From Pedobacter fastidiosus (GTDB lineage Bacteria > Bacteroidota > Bacteroidia > Sphingobacteriales > Sphingobacteriaceae), in contig NZ_JACRYL010000011.1 in the NCBI RefSeq assembly GCF_014306625.1, positions 1 through 64,000 on the forward strand: a stretch of DNA of 64,000 nt. The letters run 5' to 3'. Made by a program: the position numbers and the translations under genes. Of the stretch, positions 56,503 through 64,000 are shown in pieces. The notes under the pieces were generated by a model. The model searched no databases. It was not told where the DNA came from and saw only the letters and a program-made list of their open reading frames with translations. Position 1 is the stretch's first letter. Every line of letters starts with the position of its first letter.

Positions 56503-56504
56503 GC

Positions 56505-57836
56505 TTACAATAAAGGCAATATTTTTTCCATAACTGTCAAGCCCTCGTCAATATGCTTTTGTTCAATACATAGGGCAGGGCGGAAGCGGATTGTTTTGTC
56601 GCCACAGCCTAAAAACATCACATTATTTTCTACTCCTTTATTAATGAAATTATTTCTTATTTCTTTTGTTGGGAAATCAAATGAGCACAATAAACCTCTT
56701 CCACGCACATTACTCATTTTATCATATTTCTGTGAAAGTTTGTCTAGATTATCTTTCAAATAAGCACCAACTTTTGTCGCATTCTCACAAAGATTATCTT
56801 CTTCCAAAATTTGAAGAATTTGTGTAGAACGAACCATGTCTACTAAGTTTCCGCCCCAAGTAGAATTTATTCTGCTCGGCACTTTAAACACGTTGGTTTC
56901 TATTTCATTTACCTTATTGCCAACTAAAATTCCGCAAACCTGCATTTTCTTGCCAAAGGCTACAATATCTGGTCGAGCTTTTTCGCTAAAGTGCTGGTGG
57001 CACCAGAATTTGCCTGTTAAACCAACGCCCGTTTGCACCTCATCGTAAATCAAAAATGCTTCGTTTTCATCTGCCAAGGTTTTCAATTGAATTAAAAACT
57101 CTTCGCGTAGGTGATTATCACCACCTTCAGATTGAATAGGCTCGATAATTATAGCGCAGATTTCATCTTTGTTTTCTGCGAATGCTTGTTTTACCTGAGC
57201 TATAGAAATTTCTTCTGTTTGAATGGCATGTTCTAAATTACTTCCCTGTAATGGAAATTTAACCTCTGGAATACTAACTCTAGGCCAATCGAATTTTGCA
57301 AACCATTTCGTTTTATCGGGTAAAGTATTGGTTAAGCTTAAAGTATAACCTGTTCTTCCGTGAAAGGCACGCTCAAAATGTAATACCTTAAATCCTTTTT
57401 CTTCTTTATATCCTTTGGCGAAGTTTTTCTGTACTTTCCAATCCATGGCCACCTTAATGGCATTTTCTACAGCTAAAGCACCGCCAGCAATAAAAAATGC
57501 GTGAGGCAAATAATCTGGAATACCGATTTTAGAAAATGTTTTTACAAACTGAGCATATTGTTGCGTGTAAACATCAGAGTTTGATGGGTTGGCAATGGCG
57601 GCTTGCAATAGACTACTTTTAAAAGCTTCATCGTTAATCATTTTAGGGTGGTTATAACCTAAAGGAACTGAAGCAAAACAGGTAAAAAAATCGAGTAGGG
57701 TACGGTTGTATTTGGAATCGTAAATATATGCCCCGTTACTTTTTTCCATATCATAGGTAAGGTCGAAACCATCAGCTAAAATATGTTTACTTAGCGCTTC
57801 GTTAACTTGATCTGCTGGTACTGTTAATTGGTACAT
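56505..57836 (-). CDS. lat: L-lysine 6-transaminase
   Basis: This PLP enzyme moves the epsilon-amino group of lysine to 2-oxoglutarate, giving 2-aminoadipate 6-semialdehyde. Class III aminotransferase signs are FFIAGGALAVENAIKVAMDWK, HFERAFHGRTGYTLSLTNT, AIIIEPIQSEGGDNHLREEF, IYDEVQTGVGLTGKFW and the PLP lysine in VAFGKKMQVCGI. The segment match to lysine 6-transaminase is good. The frame opens at TTG 57860; the ATG at 57836 (MYQLTVPADQVNEAL) is chosen, giving 443 residues. Together with the glutaryl-CoA-dehydrogenase-like gene it suggests lysine catabolism. Confidence 0.9.
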   Translation of the reverse strand: MYQLTVPADQVNEALSKHILADGFDLTYDMEKSNGAYIYDSKYNRTLLDFFTCFASVPLGYNHPKMINDEAFKSSLLQAAIANPSNSDVYTQQYAQFVKTFSKIGIPDYLPHAFFIAGGALAVENAIKVAMDWKVQKNFAKGYKEEKGFKVLHFERAFHGRTGYTLSLTNTLPDKTKWFAKFDWPRVSIPEVKFPLQGSNLEHAIQTEEISIAQVKQAFAENKDEICAIIIEPIQSEGGDNHLREEFLIQLKTLADENEAFLIYDEVQTGVGLTGKFWCHQHFSEKARPDIVAFGKKMQVCGILVGNKVNEIETNVFKVPSRINSTWGGNLVDMVRSTQILQILEEDNLCENATKVGAYLKDNLDKLSQKYDKMSNVRGRGLLCSFDFPTKEIRNNFINKGVENNVMFLGCGDKTIRFRPALCIEQKHIDEGLTVMEKILPLL

Positions 57837-57997
57837 AAATTTGGTTTTGATGTTTTTCAAATTTAGTTAAATGTGCCTAAAATCAAAATTTAAGCACTTT
57901 TTGTACTCATTGGAGAAAAATAGGTTTAAACTGTTTAAAGTATGATTTTGTCTAGAAATCAACAATTGCTTAAAATAATGTGGAAAACTTTTTCTCA

Positions 57998-58036
57998 GAA
58001 ACGTTCCTAACAGCACTTTTTATTTGCGAAACGTTC
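57998..58036. promoter_or_regulatory. direct repeat GAAACGTTC, 30 bp apart
   Basis: GAAACGTTC occurs at 57998-58006 and again at 58028-58036, exactly three helical turns apart, between the divergent lat and porin-like genes. Each contains AACGTT, a palindrome. It may be a paired operator. No clear -7 box was placed for either gene. Confidence 0.4.
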
Positions 58037-58191
58037 AAAATAATTTGTTCGCATATTTTTTATTCATTGCCAATAGATTGAGTAAGATTAGCTCGCTCTC
58101 AGCACAGTTGAGAAGGCAGAAAAACCGTTAAGTGAGGTGTTTTTAAAAACATTGCTCGATTTTTCTTGTTCTACGCCCAAACAGTAATCAG

Positions 58192-59028
58192 ATGAAAAAT
58201 TTATACTTCATATTATTTGCGACTATTTTCTTAAGCTCGACTGTAATGGCGCAGGAGAAAAAAAATATTTATTACAATCTATTTCTTCCAGTTCCTAAAA
58301 AAGCGTTAAGGGAAATGGAAACCGACAGGCCTAATGTTACCGAGTCGCCGATAACGGTTGACGCTGGTCACTTTCAGTTTGAGAGTGATCTTTTTAGGCT
58401 AGACCGGGAAACAACAGAAAGCACTTTGAAAAATACTTATTTATTCAATCAAGCCAATTTAAAATTAGGGATAACCCATTCTACTGCTATTCAGTTAGTG
58501 GTTCAGAGTTTTGCTTATCAAACAGAAAAGTCTTTAGAGGATGGAACGATAGAACGCTCTCATGGATTTGGAGACCTTACCTTACGCATTAAACAGAATT
58601 TGATGGGAAATGATCATGGGAGCTTTGCGATTGCCATTCTGCCCTATGTTAAATTTCCAACCGCTGAGACAGAAAAAGACGAGCGCTATGAAGGCGGGCT
58701 TATTGTGCCGATGTCGCTAAAACTGCCGAGTGATTGGAAGCTGGGGATGCAGGTTGAGGCCGACCGCTTGCAGGATAGTGAGGGAAGTGGATTGCATACT
58801 CAATTGTTGCAATCATTAACCATCGGGCACAGCCTTATAAACCATGTTGATGGAATTGCGGAAACTTATTTTACTTATGATCTCAAACAACACCACTGGA
58901 ATAATTTTCTCAATGCAGCGATCCAGATCGAGCTTGCAAAAGATGTAAAACTGGATGGTGGATTAAACTATGGAATTAAACAGGATGCCATGAAAAGTTA
59001 CTTTCTAGGACTTTCATTTAGGCTTTAA
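58192..59028 (+). CDS. outer-membrane transporter-like protein (phenol MetA-degradation family)
   Basis: 278 residues with a signal peptide (to VMAQ). The family opening METDRPNVTESPITVDAGHFQFES is followed by alternating strands typical of a beta-barrel. The family was named after a phenol pathway gene but is a general group of putative porins; no substrate can be given. It leads the stress-gene group, though a 343-bp gap separates it from the next gene. Confidence 0.78.
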   Translation: MKNLYFILFATIFLSSTVMAQEKKNIYYNLFLPVPKKALREMETDRPNVTESPITVDAGHFQFESDLFRLDRETTESTLKNTYLFNQANLKLGITHSTAIQLVVQSFAYQTEKSLEDGTIERSHGFGDLTLRIKQNLMGNDHGSFAIAILPYVKFPTAETEKDERYEGGLIVPMSLKLPSDWKLGMQVEADRLQDSEGSGLHTQLLQSLTIGHSLINHVDGIAETYFTYDLKQHHWNNFLNAAIQIELAKDVKLDGGLNYGIKQDAMKSYFLGLSFRL

Positions 59029-59371
59029 GTAGGTGTTAATTAGCTTAATTTGCCTCAAAATCTAGTTCTAAATAGGCTCAAACGTTTCTTTTAAACTTGC
59101 TCAACATGCCATAGTGATAAAGCAAGATTCCCTTTTTTCAATTTTCCCATTTGACACTGCATAGGAATATTTCTTTGAGCCTTGTTTAACCCAATCTGCG
59201 CCTAGATCTTACGGCTTATTATTTCCTACTTCTTTCAGAAAATACATAAAAATTTTAAGTGAGGGTTACTTGCAAAAAAGTAAGCTGAGTTTTTTGCATC
59301 AGCTAAAATTAGCTAAAACTTAAATGCTTTTTCTAGGGTTCTAATTAGACTAAGAACAAACATCATCCATA
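59029..59371. other. 343-bp intergenic region without recognised features
   Basis: An AT-rich gap between the porin-like gene and the ferritin-like gene. A direct repeat AGCTAAAA (near 59302 and 59312) and a short ATTAGCTTAAT motif are visible, but no gene, terminator or convincing promoter could be placed. Control of the stress genes probably lies here. Confidence 0.4.
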
Positions 59372-59926
59372 ATGAAAACAAAGCAGACCGGAAGCGATCC
59401 GAAATTCGCCACGAAAACTACCCCGCAGGATGCGCCTGCTCTGAATGAACTTTTTAAAGACTCAATTGCTGATTTATACTGGGCGGAGAACCACTTGGTA
59501 AAAGCACTTCCAAAAATGATATCGGCGGCAACGGCTCCTGAATTAAAAAATGCAATTGAATCGCATTTAGATGAAACCAAAACCCATGTAACAAGATTGG
59601 AGCAGGTTTTTGAGCATCTTGGTGTAAAGCCAATAGCGAAAAAATGCGATGCAATGGATGGGTTAACCAAAGAAGCAGAGGGAATTGTGGAGGAGACAGA
59701 GCCAGGTACAGCCACTCGGGATGTTGGAATTATACTGGCCTCACAAAAAGTGGAACATTATGAAATTGCAAGTTATGGCGGATTGTATCAATTGGCAACC
59801 ACCTTGGGGCTTACAGAGATTGCCGACATTTTGGAACAAACCTTGGCAGAAGAGAAACTCGCAGATCGTAAGCTGACTGACATTGCAGAAAACGAGATCA
59901 ACTATAAAGCAGCTGAAGAGGCTTAA
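59372..59926 (+). CDS. YciE/YciF-type ferritin-like protein (DUF892)
   Basis: 184 residues of mostly helical sequence with the family core LNELFKDSIADLYWAENHLVKALPKM (27-52), LKNAIESHLDETKTHVTRLEQVF and EKLADRKLTDIAENEIN. Ferritin-like proteins of this group have a four-helix bundle with possible di-metal sites (Glu/His in AENHL and ESHLDETKTH) and are usually stress-induced. It lies 11 bp before the catalase gene, so they are cotranscribed. Confidence 0.88.
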   Translation: MKTKQTGSDPKFATKTTPQDAPALNELFKDSIADLYWAENHLVKALPKMISAATAPELKNAIESHLDETKTHVTRLEQVFEHLGVKPIAKKCDAMDGLTKEAEGIVEETEPGTATRDVGIILASQKVEHYEIASYGGLYQLATTLGLTEIADILEQTLAEEKLADRKLTDIAENEINYKAAEEA

Positions 59927-59937
59927 ATCTAAAAAAA

Positions 59938-62130
59938 ATGGCTAAGAAAACATCAGATAAAAAAAATTCTCCCGCTCAGCAGGAAAATGATAAAACAAAA
60001 AAACTGGAATCCATCACTACAGATTCTGCCAATCAATTTATGACAACAGATCACGGGGTTAGGATTAACGACGACCAGAATTCGCTGAAGGCTGGAGATC
60101 GTGGCGCAACACTTCTTGAAGATTTTATCCTTAGGGAGAAAATTACACACTTCGATCATGAACGGATTCCCGAACGCGTGGTGCATGCAAGGGGTTCCGC
60201 TGCGCATGGTACATTTAAGGTTTATGAAGACATGTCTGAACTTACACGTGCAGCTTTTTTATGTGATCCTGGAGCAGAAACCCCAGTATTTGTTCGTTTT
60301 TCTACGGTTGCTGGCTCACGTGGCTCAAGCGATCTCGCTAGAGATGTGCGTGGTTTTGCTGTAAAATTTTATACTCAAGAAGGCAATTTTGATCTTGTAG
60401 GAAATAATATGCCAGTCTTCTTTATCCAAGATGCAGTTAAATTTCCGGATCTAATACACGCGGTAAAACCAGAGCCAGATAACGAAATGCCTCAAGCTGC
60501 ATCTGCGCATGATACTTTTTGGGATTTTATATCTCAAATGCCTGAGTCTTCGCACATGGTGATGTGGGCTATGAGCGACCGTGCATTGCCGAGAAGTTAT
60601 CGAATGATGGAAGGATTTGGCGTTCATACCTTTCGTTTTGTAAACAATAAGGGTGTTGCCAGCTTTGTAAAATTTCACTGGAAACCGCTTCTTGGAGTCC
60701 ATTCGGTAGCTTGGGATGAAGCGCAGAACATTTCTGGTAAGGATCCCGATTTTCATAGAAGGGATCTTTGGGATGCAATCGAGGCAGGGGCTTTTCCGGA
60801 ATGGGAACTCGGCGTACAAATTGTGCCTGAAGAGGATGAATTTAAATTTGAATTTGATCTGTTGGATCCTACCAAATTGATTCCTGAAGAGTTAGTGCCC
60901 GTACAGCGAATTGGAAAAATGACTCTGAATAGAAATCCAGAGAATTTTTTCTCTGAAACAGAACAGGTGGCCTTTCATGTTGGGCATGTGGTTCCGGGAA
61001 TTGATTTTACCAACGACCCGCTTTTACAGGGTAGATTGTTTTCTTATACCGATACGCAACTTATTCGTCTCGGTGGGCCTAATTTTCACGAAATTCCAAT
61101 TAATCGGCCTGTTGTTCCGGTGCATAATAACCAACGAGATGGTTATATGCGCCAAACGATAAATCGGGGTAAAACCAGTTATGGTCCGAATGCTATCGCA
61201 GCAAATGATCCTAAACAGGCCAAGGCAGATGAGGGTGGCTTTGTTAGCTATAATGAGCGGATAGATGCTAAAAAGATTAGGGCAAGAAGTCGGAGTTTTT
61301 TCGACCATTTTTCGCAGGCACGTCTCTTCTTCAATTCGCAAAGCGATCCCGAAAAAAATCACATTACCGATGCTCTAAGTTTCGAGCTTGGCAAGGTTAA
61401 GGCTATTGAAATCCGTGAAAGGATGCTTGCTTTGCTCTCGCAAATTGATAAGGGACTAGCTACAGAGGTTGCCTATGCGCTTGGGCTGCATATACCAAAT
61501 ATTGCCTTGGAGGATTTGAATAACAGCATTCCTGCAGATGCAGATAGAAGTGAATATGCATCATTAAACCCAAAAGGTAGTTTGGAAAAATCGGAAGCGC
61601 TTAGTATGGCTGGAACCATAAAAGATACCATTCAGACAAGAAAGATAGCCATTCTTGCTGCGGATGGGGTGGATGAAAAATCATTAAGTTCGGTAAAAGA
61701 TATGTTGATTGCGGAAGGTGCGGTGGTGCACATCATAGCACCAAAGCTAGGGATGATAATTTCCAAAGGCAACAAACAAATTATGGCTGACGAAAGCTTT
61801 TTAACAGCTGCATCAGTACTATATGATGCTGTATATGTTCCAGGAGGAGGAAATGCCGTAGCAACACTAGAAGCAGAGGCAGATGCGATACATTTTCTTA
61901 ATGAGGCATTTAAGCATTGTAAAGCTATTGCTGCGGATGAATCTGCACTTCAGGTGTTGGAATCTACCTATTTCTTCAAGAAACTTCCAGCAGAATATTC
62001 TTTGGAAACGGTTTTGCGTGAAGGTGTTTTAATCTCCTCCGATTTAAAACAACTCACTGAAACTTTTATTAAAATGATTGGAATGCACCGTTTCTGGGAA
62101 CGTGAAAATCCCAGAAAGATTCCTGCATAA
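59938..62130 (+). CDS. katE: large-subunit monofunctional catalase (KatE/HPII type)
   Basis: It splits hydrogen peroxide into water and oxygen with haem. The catalytic His lies in ERVVHARGSAAHGTFKVYED, the Asn in LVGNNMPVFFIQDAVKFPD, and the proximal Tyr in GRLFSYTDTQLIRLGG. After the catalase core (to about 500) comes a flavodoxin/DJ-1-like C-terminal domain (about 560-710, RKIAILAADGVDEKSL, DAVYVPGGGNAVATL), typical of the large clade 2 type. The 730 residues fit. The start follows the ferritin-like gene by 11 bp. Confidence 0.96.
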   Translation: MAKKTSDKKNSPAQQENDKTKKLESITTDSANQFMTTDHGVRINDDQNSLKAGDRGATLLEDFILREKITHFDHERIPERVVHARGSAAHGTFKVYEDMSELTRAAFLCDPGAETPVFVRFSTVAGSRGSSDLARDVRGFAVKFYTQEGNFDLVGNNMPVFFIQDAVKFPDLIHAVKPEPDNEMPQAASAHDTFWDFISQMPESSHMVMWAMSDRALPRSYRMMEGFGVHTFRFVNNKGVASFVKFHWKPLLGVHSVAWDEAQNISGKDPDFHRRDLWDAIEAGAFPEWELGVQIVPEEDEFKFEFDLLDPTKLIPEELVPVQRIGKMTLNRNPENFFSETEQVAFHVGHVVPGIDFTNDPLLQGRLFSYTDTQLIRLGGPNFHEIPINRPVVPVHNNQRDGYMRQTINRGKTSYGPNAIAANDPKQAKADEGGFVSYNERIDAKKIRARSRSFFDHFSQARLFFNSQSDPEKNHITDALSFELGKVKAIEIRERMLALLSQIDKGLATEVAYALGLHIPNIALEDLNNSIPADADRSEYASLNPKGSLEKSEALSMAGTIKDTIQTRKIAILAADGVDEKSLSSVKDMLIAEGAVVHIIAPKLGMIISKGNKQIMADESFLTAASVLYDAVYVPGGGNAVATLEAEADAIHFLNEAFKHCKAIAADESALQVLESTYFFKKLPAEYSLETVLREGVLISSDLKQLTETFIKMIGMHRFWERENPRKIPA

Positions 62131-62178
62131 TTTATTTATAATTTGAAATTTTGAGGTGAAGGTCCTTTTGGATAATGC

Positions 62179-62295
62179 AATTAAGTTGAGCCTTTATTGT
62201 GCTAAATATTTAACCATAAATGAACAATATGGACATAAGGATTAAAATCAGTTTTTATCTGTTCATATTTATGATTAAAAAAGCTTAACTTAATT
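62179..62295. repeat. imperfect inverted repeat downstream of katE
   Basis: AATTAAGTTGAGCCTTT (62179-62195) is mirrored by AAAAGCTTAACTTAATT (62277-62294), and inside lie CATAAATGAAC and GTTCATATTTATG. The whole forms a 117-bp imperfect palindrome with a bulge in the left arm. It could be a MITE-like element or a structured terminator of the katE operon. Confidence 0.6.
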
Positions 62296-62334
62296 TCCTT
62301 GCCACTTGGGCTTTTACTTTTCCTACTAAGATTT

Positions 62335-62940
62335 ATGGAGAAACAAAGAGATTTAGGGATAATACCTGTTCAGTGTATCGGAAGCCAGATGGATGTGGTT
62401 GAAAAACGCATTTTCAAGGATGAAGCAGTTGCAAGAGTCAAGTTTGGAGGAATTAAAGAACGTTTGCTCGATGTTAATAACTGGGGAAAATATGCAGGAA
62501 TTTCGGCTTTTCGATTAATGGATACTCATGGAATACGTGCAGAAAGATTGGCAATAAAAACAGATTTTATCCGCATTGATATCCCAGGACCAGGCACGCA
62601 TGCAGGCATGGGGTATGATTGGGTTTTAATTGAGGATATTGAGGAGATTGAAAGTGAACAGGAGCGGATACTTTACATGCGGGTTAGGCCTTGTCCGCAT
62701 CCCCTTTCTGGAACGCATGAAACGGCTCATTTTCTAAAACAAGATGCCACTTCAACTTTTATTGTTAGGCAATTGGGTTCTTATATTTATGCAGAGGAAC
62801 ATGGTAGAAATGAAATGCCCAATATTGCAGACGGAAGCTTTTATGATAAAGGTCGGAACTTTGTGGTAGGGATGGCGGCAAAATTTGGGCTATCCTACCC
62901 TCAATGGAAAAGCTTGGTTAAAGGGTTATTGGCCGATTGA
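62335..62940 (+). CDS. conserved-looking protein of unknown function
   Basis: 201 residues from the ATG at 62335 (MEKQRDLGIIPVQCIGSQ); a TTG at 62299 would add 12. The sequence has an alpha/beta look (VKERLLDVNNWGKYAGISAFRL-like start, FIRIDIPGPGTHAGMGYDWVLIEDIEEIE) but I recognise no domain. It follows the katE operon after the inverted repeat and ends 7 bp from the convergent ankyrin gene. Confidence 0.6.
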   Translation: MEKQRDLGIIPVQCIGSQMDVVEKRIFKDEAVARVKFGGIKERLLDVNNWGKYAGISAFRLMDTHGIRAERLAIKTDFIRIDIPGPGTHAGMGYDWVLIEDIEEIESEQERILYMRVRPCPHPLSGTHETAHFLKQDATSTFIVRQLGSYIYAEEHGRNEMPNIADGSFYDKGRNFVVGMAAKFGLSYPQWKSLVKGLLAD

Positions 62941-62946
62941 TGTAAA

Positions 62947-63417
62947 TTAGGATTTTATTAGATCCATTCCAATTTCATTTCCCTGTAGTGCTGCAAATTC
63001 CAATGCACTTTGGCCACTTGTATCTAAAATTGTTCTGTCGGCGCCACTTTCCAATAATAACTTCAAAACGTCGTTTCTCCCAAACATTGCGGCAAACATC
63101 ATTGCGGTTCCGCCGTTGCCATGTTGCAGATTTAGTTGAGCGCCTTGTGAAATTAAAAGTTGCACAATTTCCAAATAACCTTTAAAAGCGGCGCCCATTA
63201 GTGCTGTATTTCCACCGTTATCGGCTATGTTCAGATTAGCACCAGCATCAATCAGTAATTTGGCGGCCTCTACCTGATTGTTGTAACAGGCAATAATTAA
63301 AGCCGTATATCCTTTTTCGTCCCTATAATTTAAATCAACTTTCCGGAGAATAAGCTCCTTTAAAACTTCGATTTCGCCTTTTCTGGCTGCGGGAATGATC
63401 AGCTGATTAATATCCAT
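62947..63417 (-). CDS. ankyrin-repeat protein
   Basis: 156 residues made of about four ankyrin repeats (NYRDEKGYTALIIACYNNQV, NIADNGGNTALMGAAFKGYL, NLQHGNGGTAMMFAAMFGR, DTSGQSALEFAALQG). It has no signal peptide. In Pseudomonas an ankyrin protein (AnkB) encoded next to a catalase is needed for full catalase activity, and this gene lies close to katE here, so a similar support role is possible. Confidence 0.85.
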   Translation of the reverse strand: MDINQLIIPAARKGEIEVLKELILRKVDLNYRDEKGYTALIIACYNNQVEAAKLLIDAGANLNIADNGGNTALMGAAFKGYLEIVQLLISQGAQLNLQHGNGGTAMMFAAMFGRNDVLKLLLESGADRTILDTSGQSALEFAALQGNEIGMDLIKS

Positions 63418-63569
63418 AACGATACAACCCTTGTTTCGGGATTAAAGTTTTGAAGGATTTTTTTATCAGCATAAAGCCACAGTCTAACGCACATCTTTTA
63501 ACAGACGATTGAATTTGCCCTTTTCCAGAAACAGCGAAGTATGCCTAAAGTATTTATCACCACCAGAAG

Positions 63570-63857
63570 CTATTGTTCTAATTGATGAGTCTTGAAGATG
63601 GCTCTGGTAATTATTGCGGTATTCTCTTTTAGTTCGTCCAAGCAACAATGTTTTATGCCGATTGGTACTGCGAGGCCTGCTATATCTTCGGTAAATTCCA
63701 GTAAGATATATCTTGATCCGCTAGGTGTTGTAGTTCCTTTTAGCAGCGTAAATAACTCTGTTGCGGTTTCCCTATTAGCACCAAGTTCAAAATTTCCGAA
63801 TTCTTTTCTTCCAGTCGAAGTTTCTATTGTGATGTGCACAGAAAATCTGATTTCCAT
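63570..63857 (-). CDS. small protein of unknown function
   Basis: 95 residues, MEIRFSVHITIETSTGRKEFG to ITRAIFKTHQLEQ, with no signal peptide and no motif that I recognise. The frame is well formed and its composition is coding-like. The neighbouring genes give no clue. Confidence 0.5.
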   Translation of the reverse strand: MEIRFSVHITIETSTGRKEFGNFELGANRETATELFTLLKGTTTPSGSRYILLEFTEDIAGLAVPIGIKHCCLDELKENTAIITRAIFKTHQLEQ

Positions 63858-63895
63858 AACATTTCAAATTCTTAGGTTCAAAATTCCTTAAAGAA

Positions 63896-63920
63896 AAAAT
63901 GCCGCCATTTGGCGGCATTC
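63896..63920 (-). terminator. terminator of the Hsp20 gene
   Basis: ATGCCGCC and GGCGGCAT form a perfect 8-bp stem with loop ATTT (63899-63918), followed on the minus strand by TTTTTTC. It lies 5 bp after the stop of the partial Hsp20 gene. Confidence 0.85.
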
Positions 63921-63923
63921 CCA

Positions 63924-64000
63924 CTATTGAATCTCTATTTGTTTTGAAAATGCTCTGGATTCCTCTTTTTTTGGAATGCTAAGCTTCAGAATCCCATCTG
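63924..64000 (-). CDS. Hsp20/alpha-crystallin small heat-shock protein (partial, C terminus)
   Basis: The window cuts this gene; only the last 24 or so residues are present, reading DGILKLSIPKKEESRAFSKQ then IEIQ and stop. GILxLxIPK is the end of the alpha-crystallin domain and the adjacent tail. This small chaperone holds unfolded proteins. The N-terminal part lies outside the window. A terminator follows the stop. Confidence 0.8.
   Translation of the reverse strand, partial: DGILKLSIPKKEESRAFSKQIEIQ

Overview
The window looks like a stretch of chromosome from a Bacteroidota bacterium close to Pedobacter (Sphingobacteriaceae). The evidence is low GC, promoter -7 boxes of the TAnnTTTG type, very few Shine-Dalgarno sites, and a typical gene set: PafA-type phosphatase, HU-CCDC81/SPOR protein, bacillithiol deacetylase BshB1, six-domain ribosomal protein S1, and a spoT-fur-purA run. 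No prophage, integrase, IS transposase, CRISPR array or tRNA gene was seen. This is mostly core chromosome with small accessory scars.

Layout. 1-600: end of an rRNA operon (23S-5S spacer, 5S rRNA, terminator). 600-9600: acyl-ACP desaturase, a CoA-transferase downstream of a fused acyl-CoA mutase (IcmF), alkaline phosphatase PafA, FolC. 9600-17850: a tightly packed minus-strand operon for an energised envelope apparatus (large TPR protein, outer-membrane barrel, HU/SPOR membrane protein, ExbB, ExbD, TonB-like protein, then folC). 17850-20930: an 82-bp tandem repeat, pyrR-pyrB, a class IV aminotransferase. 21000-26500: DCC oxidoreductase, an aldehyde dehydrogenase with DUF779 partner and a divergent AraC regulator, a GH20 hexosaminidase. 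26500-30000: repeat-rich intergenic DNA, rpsA, and a toxin-antitoxin pair whose toxin is broken. 30000-38900: SH3, TPM and DUF1080 envelope proteins, cmk, arfB, LpxR-like protein, lon. 39000-46600: TPR protein, lipoprotein, gpmI, DUF4783-nadC-plsY-M48 peptidase, pabB. 46700-52000: DinD-like gene, purA, fur, spoT. 52100-57850: DUF4294-glutathione peroxidase-bshB1, a glutaryl-CoA-dehydrogenase-like enzyme, repeats, lysine 6-transaminase. 58190-64000: an oxidative-stress group (porin-like protein, YciE-type ferritin-like protein, KatE-type catalase, ankyrin protein) ending in a partial Hsp20 gene.

The most notable signals are: (1) the 8-kb TPR/barrel/SPOR-HU/ExbB-ExbD-TonB operon, which looks like a dedicated energised machine spanning both membranes; (2) an intergenic hairpin element present in at least four copies, whose stem sequence changes while its pairing and flanks are kept; (3) a RelE-type toxin inactivated by loss of its start codon (silent in the overlapping antitoxin) and by a frameshift; (4) helically phased direct repeats in the araC/aldehyde dehydrogenase intergenic region. 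All functions are read from motifs and from general knowledge of the families; no database search was run.
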